Assembly: GCA_026770585.1 (NCBI GenBank) | Contig: MU646676.1 | Span: 321,977-336,600 of the forward strand | Length of the DNA stretch: 14,624 nt | From: Baffinella frigidus | Taxonomy: Eukaryota; Cryptophyceae; Cryptomonadales; Baffinellaceae | Direction: 5' to 3' | Shown here: positions 1-7,100 of the stretch, piece by piece | Layout of the letters: each line of letters opens with the position of its first letter | How positions within the stretch are numbered: position 1 is the first letter of the stretch | Notes under the pieces: model-generated | Told to the model about the DNA's origin: nothing | Database searches by the model: none | What the model saw: the letters and a program-made list of their open reading frames with translations, nothing else | Made by a program: the position numbers and the translations under genes

Positions 1-24
1 GGTTTAGGGTTTAGGATTCAGGAT

Positions 25-98
<74 letters not shown>

Positions 99-148
99 GG
101 TTTAGAGGTTAGGATTCAGGGTTCAGGGTTCAGGGTTCAGGGTAGAGG
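1..148 (+). repeat. Telomere-like heptamer array (GGTTGAG and variants)
   Basis: It starts with TTTAGGG units, then about eleven perfect GGGTTGA units, then GGGTTCA units. All are 7-base variants of TTTAGGG. The array continues in degenerate form (TTTGGGG, GTTTAGG) at 190-312. Confidence 0.85.
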
Positions 149-353
149 TACGGCATCCGCGCCACGTTCTCGAGGAACCAGAACCTGCGTTAGTGTTTAG
201 TGTTTAGGGTTTAGGGGTTAGGGGTAGGGATTTGGGGTTTGGGGTTTGGGGTTTAGGGGTTGGTGTTTGGTGTTTGGGGTTTAGGAGGTTTAGGGTTCAG
301 GGTTTAGGGTTAACCGCTGGATCGGCCGGTTTACAAAGAGCACGTCGATCACC

Positions 354-530
354 TGATTTAGGGTTTAGGGTTTAGGGTTTAGGGTTTAGGGTGTAAGGTG
401 TAGGGTGTAGGGTGTAGGGTGTAGGGTTCAGGGTGCAGGGTGTAGGGTGCAGGGTGTAGGGTGTAGGGTGCAGGGTGCCGGGAGGGTTCAGGGTTCGGGG
501 GTTAGGGTGTAGGGTGCTGGACAGGTTTCG
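354..530 (+). repeat. TTTAGGG array grading into GTGTAGG/GTGCAGG
   Basis: Five perfect GGTTTAG units at about 357-391 pass without a break into GTGTAGG, GTGCAGG and GTTCAGG units. The period stays at 7. It contains the best interstitial telomere repeat of the left half. Confidence 0.85.
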
Positions 531-599
531 TCGATCACCCAGCAGAGAATAGCTCACCCAGCAGAGAATAGCGATTCTCTGCTGGGTGATCGACATCAT
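531..599. repeat. Inverted CCCAGCAGAGAATAGC/GATTCTCTGCTGGG hairpin
   Basis: CACCCAGCAGAGAATAGC occurs twice in tandem, followed by its reverse complement GATTCTCTGCTGGGTGATCG. It also matches CGATCACC at 529-539. The result is a hairpin with arms of about 17-22 bases. The same motif recurs at 897-914. Confidence 0.7.
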
Positions 600-714
600 C
601 ATGGTGATCAGGGCACCTGTGTGCTTTCGACGGTGCGGTACAAACCCGTCAACTTTGGGGCGGAAACGAGACTGGTCTCACCATATTGCACTGCCAGGGC
701 GGAGTTTTTGTATG

Positions 715-802
715 AGTCAACTCACCTGCGAATGTGTAGTAAAGAAGTACACGTAACGTGTACCTCGTTTCTTAAATTGACAGATTCGTGGGGGAGTTGA
801 CT
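715..802. repeat. Foldback element with AGTCAACTC ends
   Basis: The ends are AGTCAACTC and GAGTTGACT, an inner pair is CGAAT/ATTCG, and the centre is GTACACGTAACGTGTAC. The inner GTGTAGTAAA resembles the core of the hairpin family described at 2920 and elsewhere. No coding capacity. Confidence 0.6.
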
Positions 803-941
803 TTTGTAAAATCTCCAGGCTCGCAGTGTATTGGTGGGACCACATAGTCTGAGGCGGAGTCGCGGGGCGGACGATCAAGGTTTTAGGGTCGGAGGATCAC
901 CCAGCAGAGAATCGCGTAGGGCACCATGATGACCGGGGAGC

Positions 942-1005
942 CCTGAGTGCTTTCAATCGCGCGGACGATCTCAGCCTGCGCGTCCGAAGGGACTTCTTCC
1001 CGCGC
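942..1005 (-). CDS. Exon H copy 1 of a roughly ten-copy exon array
   Basis: The minus strand has TACCAG, then AREEVPSDAQAEIVRAIEST and Q. The stretch is open, and the Ala/Glu-rich part could be a helix. The acceptor CCAG/GCGCG is shared by most copies. A clear donor is not conserved: CACTCAG is followed by GGCTCC here and GGTCCAC in copies 2, 7 and 8. The family is not recognised. Confidence 0.4.
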
Positions 1006-1028
1006 CTGGTAGGGAAACCCATCGTCAC

Positions 1029-1223
1029 ATTCTCGGGCTTTAAAATAATGCAACAATGGTAAACGTTGATATTTTTGAACCAGACCCGTGAATGTTTGCC
1101 AATTTCGTGGAGCCTGAGTGCTTTTGAAAGCGCACACGATCTCTGCCTGCGCTGAAGGGTCTTCGCCCCGCGCCTGTATGCATACGGGAGACCTTTATCA
1201 ATCCCAACACGGCCCTGGAATCC
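1029..1223. repeat. Direct segmental duplication, copy 1 (partner 1888-2083)
   Basis: From ATTC..GGGCTTTAAAATAATG to AACACGGCCCT, the two segments differ at only a few bases and small gaps. The offset is about 860 bases. The duplicated piece includes one H exon and both flanking introns. The similarity is higher than between other H copies, so this duplication is younger than the array. Confidence 0.7.
1113..1173 (-). CDS. Exon H copy 2
   Basis: The minus strand reads ARGEDPSAQAEIVCAFKSTQ, one residue shorter than copy 1 (PSAQ versus PSDAQ). It lies in a segment of about 195 bases that is duplicated almost exactly at 1888-2083. The residues following it (APRNWQTFTGLVQKYQRL) are also open, so the coding part may be longer. 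Confidence 0.35.
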
Positions 1224-1428
1224 GGACAATCTCAGCCTGCGCGTCCGAAGGGACCTCTTCCCGCGCCTGGCCGTCACATTCCCAGGCTGTCAAATAATGC
1301 GACACTGCCAAACGTTGATAAATTTGACCAGATCCGGCAAACGTTGATAATTTTGACCAGATCCGGCAGACGTTGATAATTTTGACGTTGACGGACCAGA
1401 TCCGTCAAGGTTTGCCATTTTCGGGGAG

Positions 1429-1499
1429 CCCTGAATGCTTCAGATGGCGTGGACTATCTCCGCCTGCGCTGAAGGGTCTCAAGGGTCTTCGGCCCGCGC
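1429..1499 (-). pseudogene. Exon H copy 4, disturbed
   Basis: The start after the CCAG acceptor is kept, but a small internal duplication (AAGGGTCTCAAGGGTCTTC on the plus strand) shifts the reading. Copy 3 (about 1219-1266) is likewise incomplete and lacks the KSTQ end. Both appear non-functional. Confidence 0.3.
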
Positions 1500-1547
1500 C
1501 TGGTAGCGAGAAAGCACTTACGTTAGCCGCGAAAATAATGCACCGAT

Positions 1548-1623
1548 GGCAAAAGTTGACGATTTTGTACCGGATATTGTCAACCGTTGACGGTCTTCCG
1601 GTACAACATTATCAACTTTTGGC
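1548..1623. repeat. GGTACAA-core hairpin, tandem pair
   Basis: GGCAAAAGTTGAC and ATCAACTTTTGGC form the outer arms, with GTACCGG and CCGGTACAAC inside. It looks like two copies of the 44-base element fused, with inner half-sites GTCAAC and GTTGAC. Confidence 0.65.
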
Positions 1624-1653
1624 ATGGTTGCGTTATTTTCGAGGACAAGTTGA

Positions 1654-1706
1654 GTGTTTTCAATCGCCCGCACGATCTCTGCCTCCGAAGGGACTTGTTC
1701 CCGCGC
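1654..1706 (-). pseudogene. Exon H copy 5
   Basis: The copy is shortened: the plus strand has CTGCCTCCGAAGGG, so part of the DAQAE region is deleted. The CCAG acceptor at the upstream end is kept. It lies between two short GGTACAA-core hairpins. Confidence 0.3.
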
Positions 1707-1732
1707 CTGGTAGCGAACTCATGGGGAATTGG

Positions 1733-1776
1733 GCAAAAGTTGACGGTTCTCCGGTACACCATTGTCAACTTTTGGC
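1733..1776. repeat. GGTACAA-core hairpin
   Basis: Arms GCAAAAGTTGAC and GTCAACTTTTGGC flank a loop of about 18 bases containing CCGGTAC. It lies between H exon copies. Confidence 0.7.
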
Positions 1777-1802
1777 ATGGTTGCGTTATTTTCGAGGCCA
1801 AG

Positions 1803-1866
1803 TTGAGTGCGTTCAATCGCCCGCAGGATCCCCGCCTGCGCGTCTGAAGGGTCTTCGGCCCGTGCC
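1803..1866 (-). CDS. Exon H copy 6
   Basis: The minus strand reads ARAEDPSDAQAGILRAIERT and Q after TACCAG. Full length and frame are kept, with a few substitutions (E to G, S to R). Downstream the sequence continues as LGLEN and enters the hairpin at 1733-1776 rather than a GT donor. Confidence 0.35.
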
Positions 1867-1887
1867 TGGTACCGAACCCCATCGTTA

Positions 1888-2083
1888 CATTCCCAGGCTT
1901 TAAAATAATGCAACAATGGTCAACGTTGATATTTTTGTACCAGACCCGTGAATGTTTGCCAATTTCGTGGACCCTGAGTGCTTTTGAAAGCGCACACGAT
2001 CTCTGCCTGCGCTGAAGGGTCTTCGCCCCGCGCCTGTTAGCATACGAGAGACCTTTATCAATCCCAACACGGCCCTAGGATCC
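1888..2083. repeat. Direct segmental duplication, copy 2 (partner 1029-1223)
   Basis: This is the second copy of the segment with H copy 7. It ends in GGCCCTAGGATCC, where copy 1 has GGCCCTGGAATCC. Confidence 0.7.
1970..2034 (-). CDS. Exon H copy 7
   Basis: This is practically the same sequence as copy 2 because both belong to a direct duplication of about 195 bases. Here CACTCAGG is followed by GTCCAC, a usable donor border. It encodes ARGEDPSAQAEIVCAFKSTQ. Confidence 0.35.
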
Positions 2084-2292
2084 TAGGAATAGCTGCGATG
2101 TTTCATGCTACGCGCCGCCACTCCCTCCACTCTGTCTGACATCACACTCTGCTGTACTCCCCCCTCCTCCTGCGCGGCTGAAGGGCCCTCTGGCCGTGCC
2201 TAGGACCACTGCAGGCCTGCACCCCCCACCATCACGGGTCAAACGTTGATAATTTTGTACCATACCCGTCAATGTTTGCCAATTTCGTGGAC

Positions 2293-2357
2293 CCTGAGTG
2301 TCTTTGATCGCGCGGACCATCTCTTCCTGCGCGGCCGAAGGGTCTTTGGCCCGCGCC
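2293..2357 (-). CDS. Exon H copy 8
   Basis: The minus strand reads ARAKDPSAAQEEMVRAIKDT and Q, then GG/GTCCAC. It is a diverged full-length copy after a CCAG acceptor. Fragments of further copies lie at about 2160-2200, 2451-2507 and 2595-2655, all with the CTGAAGGG(T/C)CTTC core on the plus strand. Confidence 0.35.
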
Positions 2358-2381
2358 TGGTAGAGAAATCATGGAAACTGG

Positions 2382-2425
2382 GCAAAAGTTGACGGTTCTC
2401 CGGTGCAACACTGTCAACTTTTGGC
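2382..2425. repeat. GGTACAA-core hairpin
   Basis: It has the same arms as the element at 1733. The loop holds CCGGTGCAACAC, with one change from GGTACAA. Confidence 0.7.
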
Positions 2426-2672
2426 ATGATGGCCATATTGTCGAGGCCAACTTGAGTGCTTTAGATCGCGCGGACCATCTCTTTCTGGGCTGAAGGGTCT
2501 TCTTGGGAATGTGCCGACCAGGCGCCTGGTCGGCATATTCCCAACGTTGAACTATTTTGTACCAGATCCGTCAATTGTTGACAATATCTGGGACCCTACT
2601 TCAGATGGCGCAGACTATCTCTTCCTGCACGGCTGAAGGGCCCTCTGTCCTTGCCTAGGACCACCACGGCTA

Positions 2673-2716
2673 GCAAAAGTTGACGGTTCTCGGGTGCAAC
2701 ATTGTCAACTTTTGGC
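2673..2716. repeat. GGTACAA-core hairpin
   Basis: It has the same 44-base structure, with arms GCAAAAGTTGAC and GTCAACTTTTGGC. The loop holds CGGGTGCAAC. Confidence 0.7.
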
Positions 2717-2919
2717 ATGGTTGCATTGTTTTCGAGGCCAACTTGAGTGGCCAGTACGCACCCCCATCTGTACCAGGTCCGTCAACGATTGCCGGTGTCG
2801 AGGGTTTCTCGTGTCATCAGAACCCACCCACACGCTGCCGTGCTGCTTCACAAAAAAAACGTGTTTCTCTCGCCGTGGATTCGCCTCCGAATCAGAGATC
2901 GCGCGGGCCATTTCTTATC

Positions 2920-3045
2920 GAAACACTTTCAATTTATAAGCTTGGTTCAATGAAATTTACTACACATAACGATCTTTAATAGTAATATCAAAGCACACGT
3001 GTAGTAACTTTGGTTGAATCCAAGTTTATAAATTAAAAGTTTTTC
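2920..3045. repeat. Hairpin element 1 of the ATTACTACAC family
   Basis: The left arm GAAACACTTTCAATTTATAA, CTTGGTTCAA, TTTACTACAC is matched by the right arm with about 6-8 mismatches over 45 bases. The core TTACTACAC/GTGTAGTAA is shared with the elements at 5744, 8210, 8402 and 11270. The outer 30 bases are unique to this locus. There is no coding capacity, and no transposase is seen in the window. Confidence 0.75.
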
Positions 3046-3138
3046 CGTGTGAGATTGAACCACCTTTTTCCCCAACATGCAACATCCCACCGCCCTGCAA
3101 AATGTGGCGCCCGTGGGATGGTGGTTGCAACAGACATA

Positions 3139-3313
3139 TAGAGCGCTGTGCGGAGAAGTTGGCCACGGGAAATAATAGAAAATTGAGAAATCGGAGCCAT
3201 TTTGTCATCTTTTGAGAAATTTGGTACCATGAATTTCTCAAAAGTGGCCAAAATGGCTCCAATTTCCCCATTTCCCCATTTTTCGGTGGCCAACTTCTCT
3301 GCACAGCGCTCTA
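3139..3313. repeat. 175-base hairpin element with TA-GAGCGCTG ends
   Basis: The ends are TAGAGCGCTGTGC and GCACAGCGCTCTA and the centre is TGGTACCA. The arms match most of the way; the inner part GGAGCCATTTTG...CTTTTGAGAAATT differs at about three of 29 positions, while the middle part (GAAATAATAGAAAATTG versus GAAAAATGGGGAAATG) is looser. TA at both ends could be the target duplication of a Tc1/mariner-type miniature element. A folded RNA gene is the alternative. Confidence 0.75.
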
Positions 3314-3477
3314 ACACTGTGATCTCGGAGGCCGGCCCGCTGCAGGTGATGTACCTTGTCGATGCCACAGTGCGAATTTTCGTCTGAAGTTGACACCTCT
3401 CGATGGGGGTTGACTTTATCTCGATGGGGGTTGACTTTAGCAAACACTTTCGGCTGGCAGGGAACAGACCTTGTCAA

Positions 3478-3528
3478 GCGCGATTTGGAGCTGCTCGAGG
3501 CGCTGCTCCTCCCTGTTCGTCACCGCCT
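3478..3528 (-). CDS. Exon G copy 1: coiled-coil-like segment
   Basis: The minus strand has TTTGGCAG, then two bases and AVTNREEQRLEQLQIA. The entry phase suits exon F. An open frame also runs upstream (LTWRHLAE), so the AG may not be the real start. No GT follows the ATCGCGC end here, and the downstream border is unknown. Three copies are spaced by about 235 bases and separated by TATATG microsatellites. Confidence 0.35.
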
Positions 3529-3565
3529 CTGCCAAATGCCTCCACGTCAGCCCTTCAGGATTGCC

Positions 3566-3671
3566 TACGTATATATATTTACATATATATATATATGTAT
3601 ATATTATTTGTATATATATATCATGTGTGTGTGTGTGTGTGTATAAGTATATATATATATATATATATATT

Positions 3672-3712
<41 letters not shown>

Positions 3713-3714
3713 AT
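3566..3714. repeat. TA, TG and TATATG microsatellites
   Basis: This is a mix of (TA)n, (TG)9 at about 3624-3641 and (TATATG)n. It lies in the likely intron between G exon copies 2 and 1. Confidence 0.9.
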
Positions 3715-3765
3715 GCGCGATTTGGAGCTGCTCGGGGCGCTGCTCCCCCCTGTTGGACACCGTCT
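3715..3765 (-). CDS. Exon G copy 2
   Basis: The minus strand reads TVSNRGEQRPEQLQIA after the same GGCAG acceptor. Two substitutions (E to G, L to P) weaken the coiled-coil pattern. The exon end runs straight into ATATATAC repeat sequence with no GT donor. Confidence 0.3.
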
Positions 3766-3806
3766 CTGCCAAATGCCTCCAAGTCAGCCCTTCAGGTTTG
3801 AGGAAC

Positions 3807-3807
3807 C

Positions 3808-3867
<60 letters not shown>

Positions 3868-3945
3868 AATTAAATGTATATGCATACAATATGTATGTGT
3901 ATATTATATGTATGTGTATACAATATGTACATGTTATGTATATAT
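3807..3945. repeat. TATATG microsatellite
   Basis: About ten TATATG units are followed by degenerate ATGTATGTGTATA sequence up to the border of G exon copy 3. Six-base units keep two reading frames open; those open frames are not genes. Confidence 0.9.
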
Positions 3946-3996
3946 GCGCGATTTGGAGCTGCTCGAGGCGCTGATCATCCCTGTTCGTCACCGCCT
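3946..3996 (-). CDS. Exon G copy 3, with a short local triplication upstream
   Basis: The minus strand reads AVTNRDDQRLEQLQIA after GGCAG. Upstream on the minus strand (4000-4075) a piece of about 30 bases containing GACTTGGAGCCATTTT is repeated two to three times. It passes into TATATG repeats at its 3' side without a GT donor. Confidence 0.3.
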
Positions 3997-4095
3997 CTGC
4001 CAAATGCCTGCACGTCAGTCTCTGCAAAATGGCTCCAAGTCAGTCTCTGAAAAATGGCTCCAAGTCGGTCCTTCAGGGTTGAGGAACCTTCGAAC

Positions 4096-4260
4096 CTATT
4101 AACACTCCAGTTCGGACGAACTCAGCACTTCCTCCAAACTGCGATCGGAGCGCCAAAACCCTAACCCCTAATCACTTATCCCTAATCCCGAAACGCTAAT
4201 CAATAATCCATAATCCATAATCTGCAATCAATATCCATAATCCATAATCGCACTACCAGG
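4096..4260. repeat. Degenerate CCTAATC/CCATAAT heptamers
   Basis: CCCTAACCCCTAATC and several CCATAAT units form a weak 7-base periodicity on the opposite strand to the other telomere-like arrays. Confidence 0.5.
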
Positions 4261-4440
4261 GCGACCTAAATCATGACCCCTAATCCGCTGCCGATCGAGG
4301 ACGAATTTCCAGGGGGGGGCGTGACCTCCCCGCCTGAAAGAAGGACATTTGAGTCATTTCGTCACCTTTAGGAAGAAAGTGGGGTTTAGAATAGTCCCAG
4401 TTCTGGCCTCGAGTGGGGGGCGGGCCGGATGCAAAAAAAG
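4261..4440. other. Unassigned stretch
   Basis: I see no exon-like frame with good borders, no strong hairpin and no tandem repeat here, apart from a run of eight G near 4312. Confidence 0.4.
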
Positions 4441-4447
4441 GTAGCAC

Positions 4448-4486
4448 CGTTGGTAAGCTGAAGCTGTCTGACCATGCCCTGGAGAC
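4448..4486 (-). CDS. Exon F copy 2, 5'-truncated
   Basis: The minus strand reads RLQGMVRQLQLTN, with AACG/GTGCTA at the same border as copy 1. The first part (EREERQ) is missing. The kept donor in both copies supports the exon end. It lies about 550 bases from copy 1. Confidence 0.35.
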
Positions 4487-4489
4487 GTC

Positions 4490-4920
4490 ATTTGTACCAG
4501 CAATAACACACGTAACAATTACAACCCTCTACAAATAGATTTCTTTGTACAAATAAGCTCGACACCTCGGAACCTCGAACCCCCACTACCCGGGAGGGCT
4601 AGAGAGTAAATGGCTCAAATAACACACTCCTCCGGTGCAGCCATCTATTGTCTCAAGTACTTGTTTTCTTGCATTCCTCTCCAAAATTGGATGAATGTGA
4701 TACACAATTTAAAAATGCGTTGTGTCGTTTTAAAAGCAACAACCCTCCCTCCCGCGTAGCAAGAATCGACCAAGTCTTCCCGGATTCGCCATGAAAGGAG
4801 TGCCTTTGATTTTCGGGCGGACACGTGACCTAATGTTTCATAGGACCCCCCTAGGCCCCTACGACCTACAGTAGGCAATACCGTAGGCTTAATTACCCGG
4901 TTTTCAGGACGTTACCCTAT
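4490..4920. other. Unassigned stretch with a CCTACAG palindromic repeat
   Basis: A 77-codon minus frame at 4645-4878 has no recognisable features and I do not call it a gene. At 4865-4887 there is one member of the CCTAC(G/A)G...CCGTAGG repeat known from 10.1-11.6 kb. Confidence 0.4.
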
Positions 4921-4924
4921 TAAT

Positions 4925-4990
4925 GTGACCAACTCCGTACACGTCTACAATCGACATTTAAAAAGGGTGCGTGGGTAGCCTCGTGTGGTA
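4925..4990 (+). repeat. Dispersed repeat, copy 1 (partner 6047-6112)
   Basis: GTGACCAACTCC, CTACAAT and TTTAAAAAGGGTGCGTGGGT, AGCCTCGTGTGGT occur in the same order in both copies. The second half is almost exact. In this copy F exon 1 follows; in the other a TATATG tract follows. Confidence 0.7.
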
Positions 4991-4994
4991 GTAC

Positions 4995-5052
4995 CGTTGC
5001 TGAGCTGAAGCTGCCTGACCAACCCCTGGAGTCGTTGCCTCTCTTCCCGCTC
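4995..5052 (-). CDS. Exon F copy 1: coiled-coil-like segment
   Basis: The 58-base minus-strand exon lies between GTGCAG and AACG/GTACTA. It reads ERERQ-type residues: EREERQRLQGLVRQLQLSN plus one base. The alternation of charged residues with Leu suggests a coiled coil. Its end phase matches exon G, giving LSN-E-AVTNREEQ. The opposed heptamer arrays at 5100-5720 lie directly upstream in the intron. Confidence 0.4.
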
Positions 5053-5100
5053 CTGCACATGGTGTTGAGTGTTCAGTGTTCGACGCCCGTGCAGCGGCCC

Positions 5101-5288
5101 TGAACACTGAACACTGGACACTGAACACTGAACCCTGAACACTGGACACTGAACCCTGATCTCTGAACACTGGACACTGGGCACTGAACACTGAACACTG
5201 AACACTGGACACTGAACCCTGATCTCTGAACACTGAACACTGGACACTGAACACTGAACACTGGACACTGGACACTGAACACTGAACA
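5101..5288 (-). repeat. Heptamer array, minus orientation (ACTGAAC/ACTGGAC)
   Basis: About 26 units of seven bases, reading GTTCAGT, GTCCAGT and GTTCAGG on the minus strand. Stop codons are absent, so all frames are open; the resulting VQCSVFS-type proteins are artefacts. It faces the array at 5335-5716. Confidence 0.9.
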
Positions 5289-5334
5289 CCCTGTGCACCC
5301 CGCACGCTGCATCCTGGCGCGCTGTGCGGGCGTC

Positions 5335-5716
5335 TTTCGGGTTCAGGGGTTAGGGTTCAGGGTTCAGGGTTCAGGGTTCAGGGTTCAGTGTTCAGTGTTC
5401 AGTGTCCAGTGTCCAGGGTTCAGAGATCAGGGTTCAGGGTTCAGTGTCCAGTGTTCAGAGATCAGTGTTCAGTGTTCAGTGTTCAGTGTTCAGTGTCCAG
5501 TGTCCAGTGTTCAGTTTTCAGTGTCCAGTGTCCAGTGTCCAGTGTTCAGTGTTCAGTGTTCAGTGTTCAGTGTTCAGTGTTCAGTGTTCAGTGTTCTGGG
5601 TTCTGGGTTCAGGGTGCAGGGTTCTGGGTTCAGGGTTCAGGGTGCATGGTTCAGGATTCAGGGTTCAGGGTGCATGGTGCAGGATTCAGGGTTCAGGGTT
5701 CAGGGTGCAGGGATTA
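5335..5716 (+). repeat. Heptamer array, plus orientation (GTTCAGT/GTCCAGT/GTTCAGG)
   Basis: About 54 units. Both this array and the one opposite contain the longer pattern GTTCAGAGATCAGGGTTCAG, so they share higher-order structure and came from one another by inversion. GTGCAGG and GTTCTGG units appear toward the right end. Confidence 0.9.
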
Positions 5717-5743
5717 GCGTCAGTCTGAAATCTAATCCCGCCG

Positions 5744-5861
5744 AGTATTCAAGTTGCATACGATCTAGCAACGAAAATTACTACACAATTGGTCCTTTCA
5801 AGTAATAGTTCAAAAATTGTGTAGTAATTTTCGTTGCCAGATCGTATTCAACTTGAATACT
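5744..5861. repeat. Hairpin element 2 of the ATTACTACAC family
   Basis: The arms of 47 bases differ at only two positions. They read AGTATTCAAGTTG, ACGATCT and GCAACGAAAATTACTACAC inward. The loop of about 24 bases contains AGTAATAG, also seen in the other members. This is the best-preserved member. Confidence 0.8.
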
Positions 5862-5990
5862 GTTCCGGATGAAATCGCTGGAAGAAAAATCGCTAGGAGC
5901 AACGCTAGTACTCTCACGGACAAGAGAAGTGCCACACGAGGCGGAACAAGCACCCACTTTAAAACCCGGGGAGCTGTACACTTGAAGCAG

Positions 5991-6009
5991 GTGTAGTAAT
6001 TTTCATAAG
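5991..6009. repeat. Half of an ATTACTACAC-family hairpin
   Basis: GTGTAGTAATTTTCATAAG matches the right core arm only. No left arm precedes it. It stands next to the perfect hairpin at 6011-6053. Confidence 0.55.
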
Positions 6010-6010
6010 T

Positions 6011-6053
6011 TTGGTCACGTGGCTACACGCTTTCCGTGTAGCCACGTGACCAA
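6011..6053. repeat. Perfect 19-bp hairpin with two CACGTG sites
   Basis: TTGGTCACGTGGCTACACG is followed by a five-base loop CTTTC and its exact reverse complement. Each arm contains CACGTG. GTGACCAACTCC and the following 60 bases repeat the sequence at 4925-4990. Confidence 0.85.
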
Positions 6054-6112
6054 CTCCATACAAAACGCCTACAATCTACATTTAAAAAGGGTGCGTGGGT
6101 AGCCTCGTGTGG
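6047..6112 (+). repeat. Dispersed repeat, copy 2 (partner 4925-4990)
   Basis: It begins within the right arm of the hairpin at 6011-6053 and continues to GTGTGGT. Confidence 0.7.
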
Positions 6113-6182
6113 TGCGCCGTGAAACGGTTGTTGGCAGACGTCAAGTCAACTGAGCGAACACTTGAGACGCAGAGTGAGATCC

Positions 6183-6279
6183 TATGTATATGTATTTGTA
6201 TATGTATATGTATACGTATATGTATATGTATATGTGTATGTATATGTATGTGTATATGTATATGTATATGTATATGTAC

Positions 6280-6337
<58 letters not shown>

Positions 6338-6365
6338 TTGTGTATATGTATATGTATATGTATAC
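6183..6365. repeat. Long TATATG microsatellite
   Basis: About 30 units of TATATG with few interruptions. It ends at the exon G-like sequence at 6366, the same arrangement as at 3715 and 3946. Confidence 0.9.
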
Positions 6366-6400
6366 ACGCGCGATTTGCAGCAGCTCGCTTCCTGCTCTAC
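6366..6400 (-). pseudogene. Exon G-like end with a GT border
   Basis: The minus strand reads AGSELLQIA and one base, then GTGTAT. The ending CAAATCGCGC and the adjoining TATATG tract match the three G copies, but here a GT follows. The upstream half is different; TGTGCAG precedes it. It may be a diverged fourth copy that still shows the original donor. Confidence 0.3.
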
Positions 6401-6454
6401 TGCACAGCACAGCAGGACAGGGCGAGACGGCCACTCAGCAGCCACCGGGGGCTT

Positions 6455-6548
6455 CACGGAGACAGTCCATCTAAACGACTGGTACTCGAATCTTATCCAT
6501 TCGCATTGAAGTCAAACCGCATTTCCCCCGGATATCCGGGGGATAAGG
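6455..6548 (+). repeat. Dispersed repeat with CCCCCGGATATCCGGGGG palindrome, copy 1
   Basis: It runs from CACGGAGACAGTCCATCTAA to the perfect 18-base palindrome at 6525-6542. A reverse-complement copy lies at 11648-11745 and a weaker third copy around 7625-7720 (ATCTCATCCATT, GCTGATAAGTGG). Confidence 0.65.
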
Positions 6549-6703
6549 AACTCGGCCGCTGCTAAGTGGGTGGTGTATTGTTGGATATGCGGGAGCTTGA
6601 TTTCGGTCTGGGGCAGACAGTCAGGGAGGAGTGCGCGCATGCACGTGAGCAGTGGGCGGAAAACGTGACGCTGCCCCATGTGATGTGCATCTTCACACCG
6701 CAC

Positions 6704-6752
<49 letters not shown>
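6704..6752. repeat. (CT)n microsatellite
   Basis: An uninterrupted CT tract of more than 20 units. Confidence 0.95.
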
Positions 6753-6754
<2 letters not shown>

Positions 6755-6825
6755 GGTGAGGCGGCGCAGGGGAGGCTGTCCGGGAACGATGAGGCTGCAC
6801 CTGAGGCTGCACTTTTGGACAGCCT

Positions 6826-7042
6826 CAGGCCTGGGGCGAGAGGGGGGGGGCGGACCTCCACACGCACGGAAATCTCTGGGTGCAACACTAGTCCTCTTGT
6901 CCACAGAGTGAGATCCCTGCCACGCCAGGATGATCGAAACATCCACTTTTGACATCTTTCAAGGGAAACCCCTTGAATCCCTAAGTCAACCACGTCATGT
7001 GTGTACACAGAGGATGGGGCGAGAAGGGGGGGGCGGACCTCC
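6826..7042 (-). other. Duplicated GGAGGTCCGCCCCCC block
   Basis: The block at 6833-6859 (minus residues EVRPPPLAP) recurs at 7016-7042 (EVRPPLLAP). Both follow residues EIS. This could be another duplicated minus-strand exon, but I find no clear paired borders. Confidence 0.3.
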
Positions 7043-7064
7043 TTGCTGATGTCGGCACCGGCCC

Positions 7065-7100
7065 CGGTCTGCTGCGGCTGCAACTTCCCCTCCAGAAACC
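7065..7100 (-). CDS. Exon E copy 4
   Basis: The minus strand has GTGCGCAG, then a sequence reading FLEGKLQPQQ when entered after one base of a split codon. That phase matches exon D, giving VEGFLEGK. The acceptor is kept in all four E copies. The downstream end is unclear; a GT follows about 20 bases later. The function is not recognised. Confidence 0.3.

Noticed and set aside
354-391. True chromosome end
   Set aside because: Only five TTTAGGG units, with unique sequence and exon-like sequence continuing on both sides; better explained as an internal telomere-like patch.
3356-4102. Open frames rich in YIYIYI/CICICI over the TATATG tract
   Set aside because: Six-base repeats give open frames automatically. 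Only the non-repeat G blocks within them show exon-like features.
4645-4878. Minus 77-codon open frame
   Set aside because: No motif, no repeat relation and no clear exon borders; this length can arise by chance.
4945-5805. Long overlapping open frames coding for VQCSVFS/FRVQGSG-type proteins on both strands
   Set aside because: A 7-base unit without stop codons leaves all three frames open on one strand. Overlapping frames of similar length in every register are expected; there is no evidence of a gene.
6095-6565. Open frames over the TATATG and neighbouring sequence on both strands
   Set aside because: Microsatellite artefact; no conserved domain in the flanks.
6512-6955. Minus 147-codon frame with an ERERER run
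   Set aside because: The run is the (CT)n microsatellite and the flanks show no family features.
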